From: a virus
IMG/VR virus record: IMGVR_UViG_3300037104_000880
Coordinates: 1-40,532 of that record
Length of the DNA stretch: 40,532 nt
Strand: one strand, 5' to 3'
Part shown: positions 38,073-40,532 of the stretch, piece after piece
Numbering within the stretch: the first letter of the stretch is position 1
Layout of the letters: the number at the start of each line of letters is the position of its first letter
Program-made: the position numbers and the translations under genes
The notes under the pieces: generated by a model
Told to the model about the DNA's origin: nothing
What the model saw: the letters and a program-made list of their open reading frames with translations, nothing else
Databases searched by the model: none

Positions 38073-39923
38073 ATGAAAAAACAGTATGTTCCGAAGACTC
38101 TTACAGAGTACTTATCAGAATCTAAATCGATAACATTGAAACGTAAGTATGGACAACGCCCAACTGTAACAGCTGGAACTAATGCCCCACTTAGAAATCA
38201 GGTGTTATCATTTGTTGCAGAAAATGCACAAGTAAGTAAAAAAGACCTTAAACAATTTATTATAGGTCTTAAAGAAGGCGGAGCAACAGTTGCTGCAGCC
38301 AATATGTTTATTAAAAGAAATGCCAAATACTTTATAACAGAAAGCAAAAGAAGCATTACTTATTTCAAACTTTCAAATTTAGGACAAAGATTAGTCAATC
38401 AATTTGTTCCTGCTGAAAACGGAAACGTATCTGAATCAGTAAAAAATGCAAGAAAAAGTCTTAACATGATCCTCGAAAATCAACATGCAATAAATGAAGA
38501 TGAAGATGATGACGAAGAAATTGAAGGCACACCTGAAGACATAGAAGGTGAAGACGAAATCGAAGCAGACGACATGGAAGCCGAAGATATCGATAGCGAA
38601 GAAGGTCCTGCAGATGAAGTAGAATTTGATGAAGATGAAAGATTCTCAGAAGATGACGATGATGAAGAAGGTGAAGGCCTTGAAGAAAGAATCGAAGAAT
38701 TGGAAGACAGACTTACTGAACTCGAAGCTAAATTAGCTGAATATGAAGGTGATGACGAAGGTGAAGTCGAAGATCCAGATGAAGATCCAGATGAAGACCC
38801 TGACGAAGATTTAGACGATGACGATGACGATGACGAATTCGACGAAGATGATATGGATGAAGAAGGCGAAGAAGGCGAAGATGGCCGTCCTAAAATCGAT
38901 CCAGAAGATGTTGATTTCGAAGAAGATGCAGTTTTAGACGATGTGGATGAAGCTGAAAAAACACCTCAGTTCCCCACAAATAAGTTGACCGGAAAAAAGT
39001 CAGATAAATTTGGCGGCCGTTATAGCAAAGCCGAATATCACAATCTTTTAAATGATAATGAAGATAAAGACAATAGCGATATTGATTCTATCGAAAAAGA
39101 ACTTACCGAACATGATGGTAGAGTTCAAAGGATGAAAGACATTATCGAAAATCTTAAAGGAAAAAAAGGCAAAACAGTAAATGAAGCTGAAGCACCTACA
39201 GAAGATGATGAATTAAAAGATGATGACGTTGATACCGCTGCTGAAGCTCCAGAAGGTGGTGAAGATGTTGATGTAACTCCTGAAGATGATGGCATTGAAA
39301 AAGTAGAAATCACAGAATTCATTATTACAGTTGATGATCCAGATGCTGCTATTGATGAACTTCAAGAATTAGGCATAACTGCTCAAAAGGTTCCTGTAGA
39401 AGAAAAACCTGCAGAAGTTGCTCCAGAAACAGAAGAAGAACCATCATCAGATGATATTCCTGCTGAAACACCAGAAGAAAAACCAGAAGGCTCACCACTT
39501 GAAGATGAAGATAAAGATACCGCAACTTTAGCAAAAGAATCATTAAAAGCTTTTGTTACAGCAAATTATCTTAATGAAGAAGGTGAAAATTCAGATCTAG
39601 GTGTTAGCGATGACTTAGGACTTGGAGATCAAGGTGCAGATGCAACCGAATTAGACAAACCAGAAGGCGAAGAAAATGTAGAACCTACACAAGAATTCGA
39701 AGAAAACAAAATTAAAGTTGAAGCCGCAGATTGGGACATTCTTAAAGGATGGCTTGAAGAAAAAGGTGTAGACGTTAAAGAAATGTTTGGTGGAGATATT
39801 GAAACTGAAGAAGTTGGCGAAGAAGACGCTGTAGAACCAGAAGGTGAAGAAGAAGTTGGCGATGACGAAATCGATTTTTCAGGCATTGGCGACAAAGATG
39901 AAACCAAAGTTGAAGATAAATAA
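38073..39923 (+). CDS. Very acidic head-core/scaffold-like protein
   Basis: 616 residues from the ATG at 38073. An in-frame ATG at 37935 would lie inside the previous gene and upstream of the promoter-like site, so it is rejected. The first 110 residues are basic and mixed (MKKQYVPKTLTEYLSESKS, with LSE and ITE triplets). The rest is extremely rich in Asp and Glu, with DPDEDPDEDLDDDDDDDEF-type runs and several Ala-rich helical segments. A basic head and a long acidic body suit a scaffold core or a DNA-mimic. Repetitive codons (GAAGAT) contribute to low complexity. Confidence 0.6.
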   Translation: MKKQYVPKTLTEYLSESKSITLKRKYGQRPTVTAGTNAPLRNQVLSFVAENAQVSKKDLKQFIIGLKEGGATVAAANMFIKRNAKYFITESKRSITYFKLSNLGQRLVNQFVPAENGNVSESVKNARKSLNMILENQHAINEDEDDDEEIEGTPEDIEGEDEIEADDMEAEDIDSEEGPADEVEFDEDERFSEDDDDEEGEGLEERIEELEDRLTELEAKLAEYEGDDEGEVEDPDEDPDEDPDEDLDDDDDDDEFDEDDMDEEGEEGEDGRPKIDPEDVDFEEDAVLDDVDEAEKTPQFPTNKLTGKKSDKFGGRYSKAEYHNLLNDNEDKDNSDIDSIEKELTEHDGRVQRMKDIIENLKGKKGKTVNEAEAPTEDDELKDDDVDTAAEAPEGGEDVDVTPEDDGIEKVEITEFIITVDDPDAAIDELQELGITAQKVPVEEKPAEVAPETEEEPSSDDIPAETPEEKPEGSPLEDEDKDTATLAKESLKAFVTANYLNEEGENSDLGVSDDLGLGDQGADATELDKPEGEENVEPTQEFEENKIKVEAADWDILKGWLEEKGVDVKEMFGGDIETEEVGEEDAVEPEGEEEVGDDEIDFSGIGDKDETKVEDK

Positions 39924-39958
39924 GAAAAGTAATTTCAAAGTAAGAAGATAGATTTTAG

Positions 39959-39984
39959 AAGGGAGCCTTAGTGCTCCCTTTCTT
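39959..39984 (+). terminator. Rho-independent terminator
   Basis: AAGGGAGC (39959-39966) and GCTCCCTT (39973-39980) with TCTT. The TTGAATATATAA element follows. Confidence 0.8.
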
Positions 39985-39985
39985 G

Positions 39986-39997
39986 TTGAATATATAA
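39986..39997 (+). promoter_or_regulatory. TTGAATATATAA promoter-like element
   Basis: It lies 15 bases before the ATG at 40013. Confidence 0.6.
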
Positions 39998-40012
39998 AAT
40001 AAAATAACTGTA

Positions 40013-40532
40013 ATGACAGGAAAAGTCGCGTACATTTTTGATTTTGATGAAACACTTGTTACAACAACAGCAAGAATACATGTTTATCGTAATGGTGCTC
40101 ATCACAAATCAATGGATTCAAAACAATACAATTTTTATAAACCTCACCCAGAAGACACTTATGATTTTTCTGAATTCAAAGATCCTGAATTAATCTTAAA
40201 CGCAAAGCAACATAAAATGTGGCCGGCCTTTAAGAATATCAATAATGCGATTAAAGAAAAAAGAAGTACTTCAGAAATGTTTATTCTTACAGCACGATCT
40301 ATGCATGTTAAGTCAGCTATATATGAGTATCTTAAACAACATGGTATAGATATTGATATGAAACATATTATCACTATAGGTGATGATGCAGGAAAACGCG
40401 ATATACCTGAAGAAAAACGAAAAATCCTTACGAAAATGACTAAACAATATAATAAAGTTGTATTCTTTGACGATGATCCTAAAAATATTGCAATAGCTGC
40501 AGGTATTCAAGGTATTAAAACAAGATTAGTCG
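40013..40532 (+). CDS. HAD-family phosphatase, partial
   Basis: 173 residues are visible before the window ends, with no stop. HAD motif I is IFDFDETLV (8-16, D10 and D12), motif II is FILTAR, and motif III/IV is VVFFDDDPKN, the canonical set for a phosphotransferase/phosphatase. The cap region between motifs I and II is short (about 75 residues). Phage HAD proteins often act on nucleic-acid ends or nucleotides (T4 PseT has such a domain), but no kinase domain is seen here. It is the first gene after a terminator/promoter unit. Confidence 0.75.
   Translation, partial: MTGKVAYIFDFDETLVTTTARIHVYRNGAHHKSMDSKQYNFYKPHPEDTYDFSEFKDPELILNAKQHKMWPAFKNINNAIKEKRSTSEMFILTARSMHVKSAIYEYLKQHGIDIDMKHIITIGDDAGKRDIPEEKRKILTKMTKQYNKVVFFDDDPKNIAIAAGIQGIKTRLV

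Noticed and set aside
38640-38900. Tandem DNA repeat in the acidic protein
   Set aside because: The GAAGAT/GATGAC pattern is codon-level low complexity from Asp/Glu runs, not a repeat with a defined unit.
1-40532. CRISPR arrays, tRNAs, rRNA, integrase or transposase
   Set aside because: No spaced direct-repeat array, cloverleaf or recombinase motif was recognised on either strand by eye.

Overview
The window reads as about 40 kb of a large, AT-rich, T4-like tailed phage (myovirus type, possibly jumbo). Evidence for this is a T4-like replication/recombination block (gp32-like single-strand binding protein, Toprim primase, UvsY-like mediator, UvsW-like helicase, RuvC-like resolvase), a GH25 endolysin, virion proteins, and very acidic head-core-like proteins. 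A Bacteroidota host is an inference. Start codons sit in A/T-rich leaders with no visible Shine-Dalgarno sequence, and one gene encodes a secreted Tyr/Gly/Ser-rich protein of a style common in that phylum. No tRNA, rRNA, CRISPR array, integrase or transposase was seen.

Layout. 1-3152 (+): virion/fibre-like proteins and a membrane-anchored coiled-coil protein. 3888-5945 (+): a tail-tube-like protein followed by small proteins carrying a conserved N-terminal tag. 6045-7410 (-): resolvase plus a GIY-YIG endonuclease. 8491-13244 (-): a glycine-zipper protein, two multi-tag polyprotein-like genes, one small tagged protein and a methyltransferase. 13343-18466 (+): a small helix-rich protein, the endolysin, another tagged protein, an HxGH nucleotidyltransferase and a ligase-like protein. 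18628-27281 (+): the replication/recombination block, interrupted by homing endonucleases. 27325-40532: head-core-like acidic proteins, a ligase/nucleotidyltransferase fusion, a second tagged cluster (33879-35962) and a HAD phosphatase cut by the window end.

The most striking feature is a peptide tag found 17 times in 11 genes. It has a roughly 10-residue leader ending in hydrophobic-x-E (for example MKLVREHINE), then [KRTAS]F plus a short acidic stretch, then the near-invariant block SDPIKDMGIG. It lies at the N-terminus of small proteins with otherwise different bodies. It also recurs inside two long proteins (464 and 611 residues), dividing them into three and four cassettes. The leader resembles the T4 capsid-targeting sequence, which the prohead protease cuts after (L/I)xE. 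My leading hypothesis is a set of capsid-packaged, protease-processed internal proteins, some made as polyproteins, that may be injected as host-takeover or anti-defence factors. Some bodies are ankyrin repeats. The function is inferred, not shown.

Second theme: eleven free-standing homing-endonuclease-like genes (seven GIY-YIG, two HNH, two PD-(D/E)XK) lie within or overlapping the ends of the genes they interrupt, with apparent duplication of host leader or 3' end sequence at two of them. Third theme: a recurring terminator plus TTGAATATATAA promoter-like unit separates many plus-strand transcription units.
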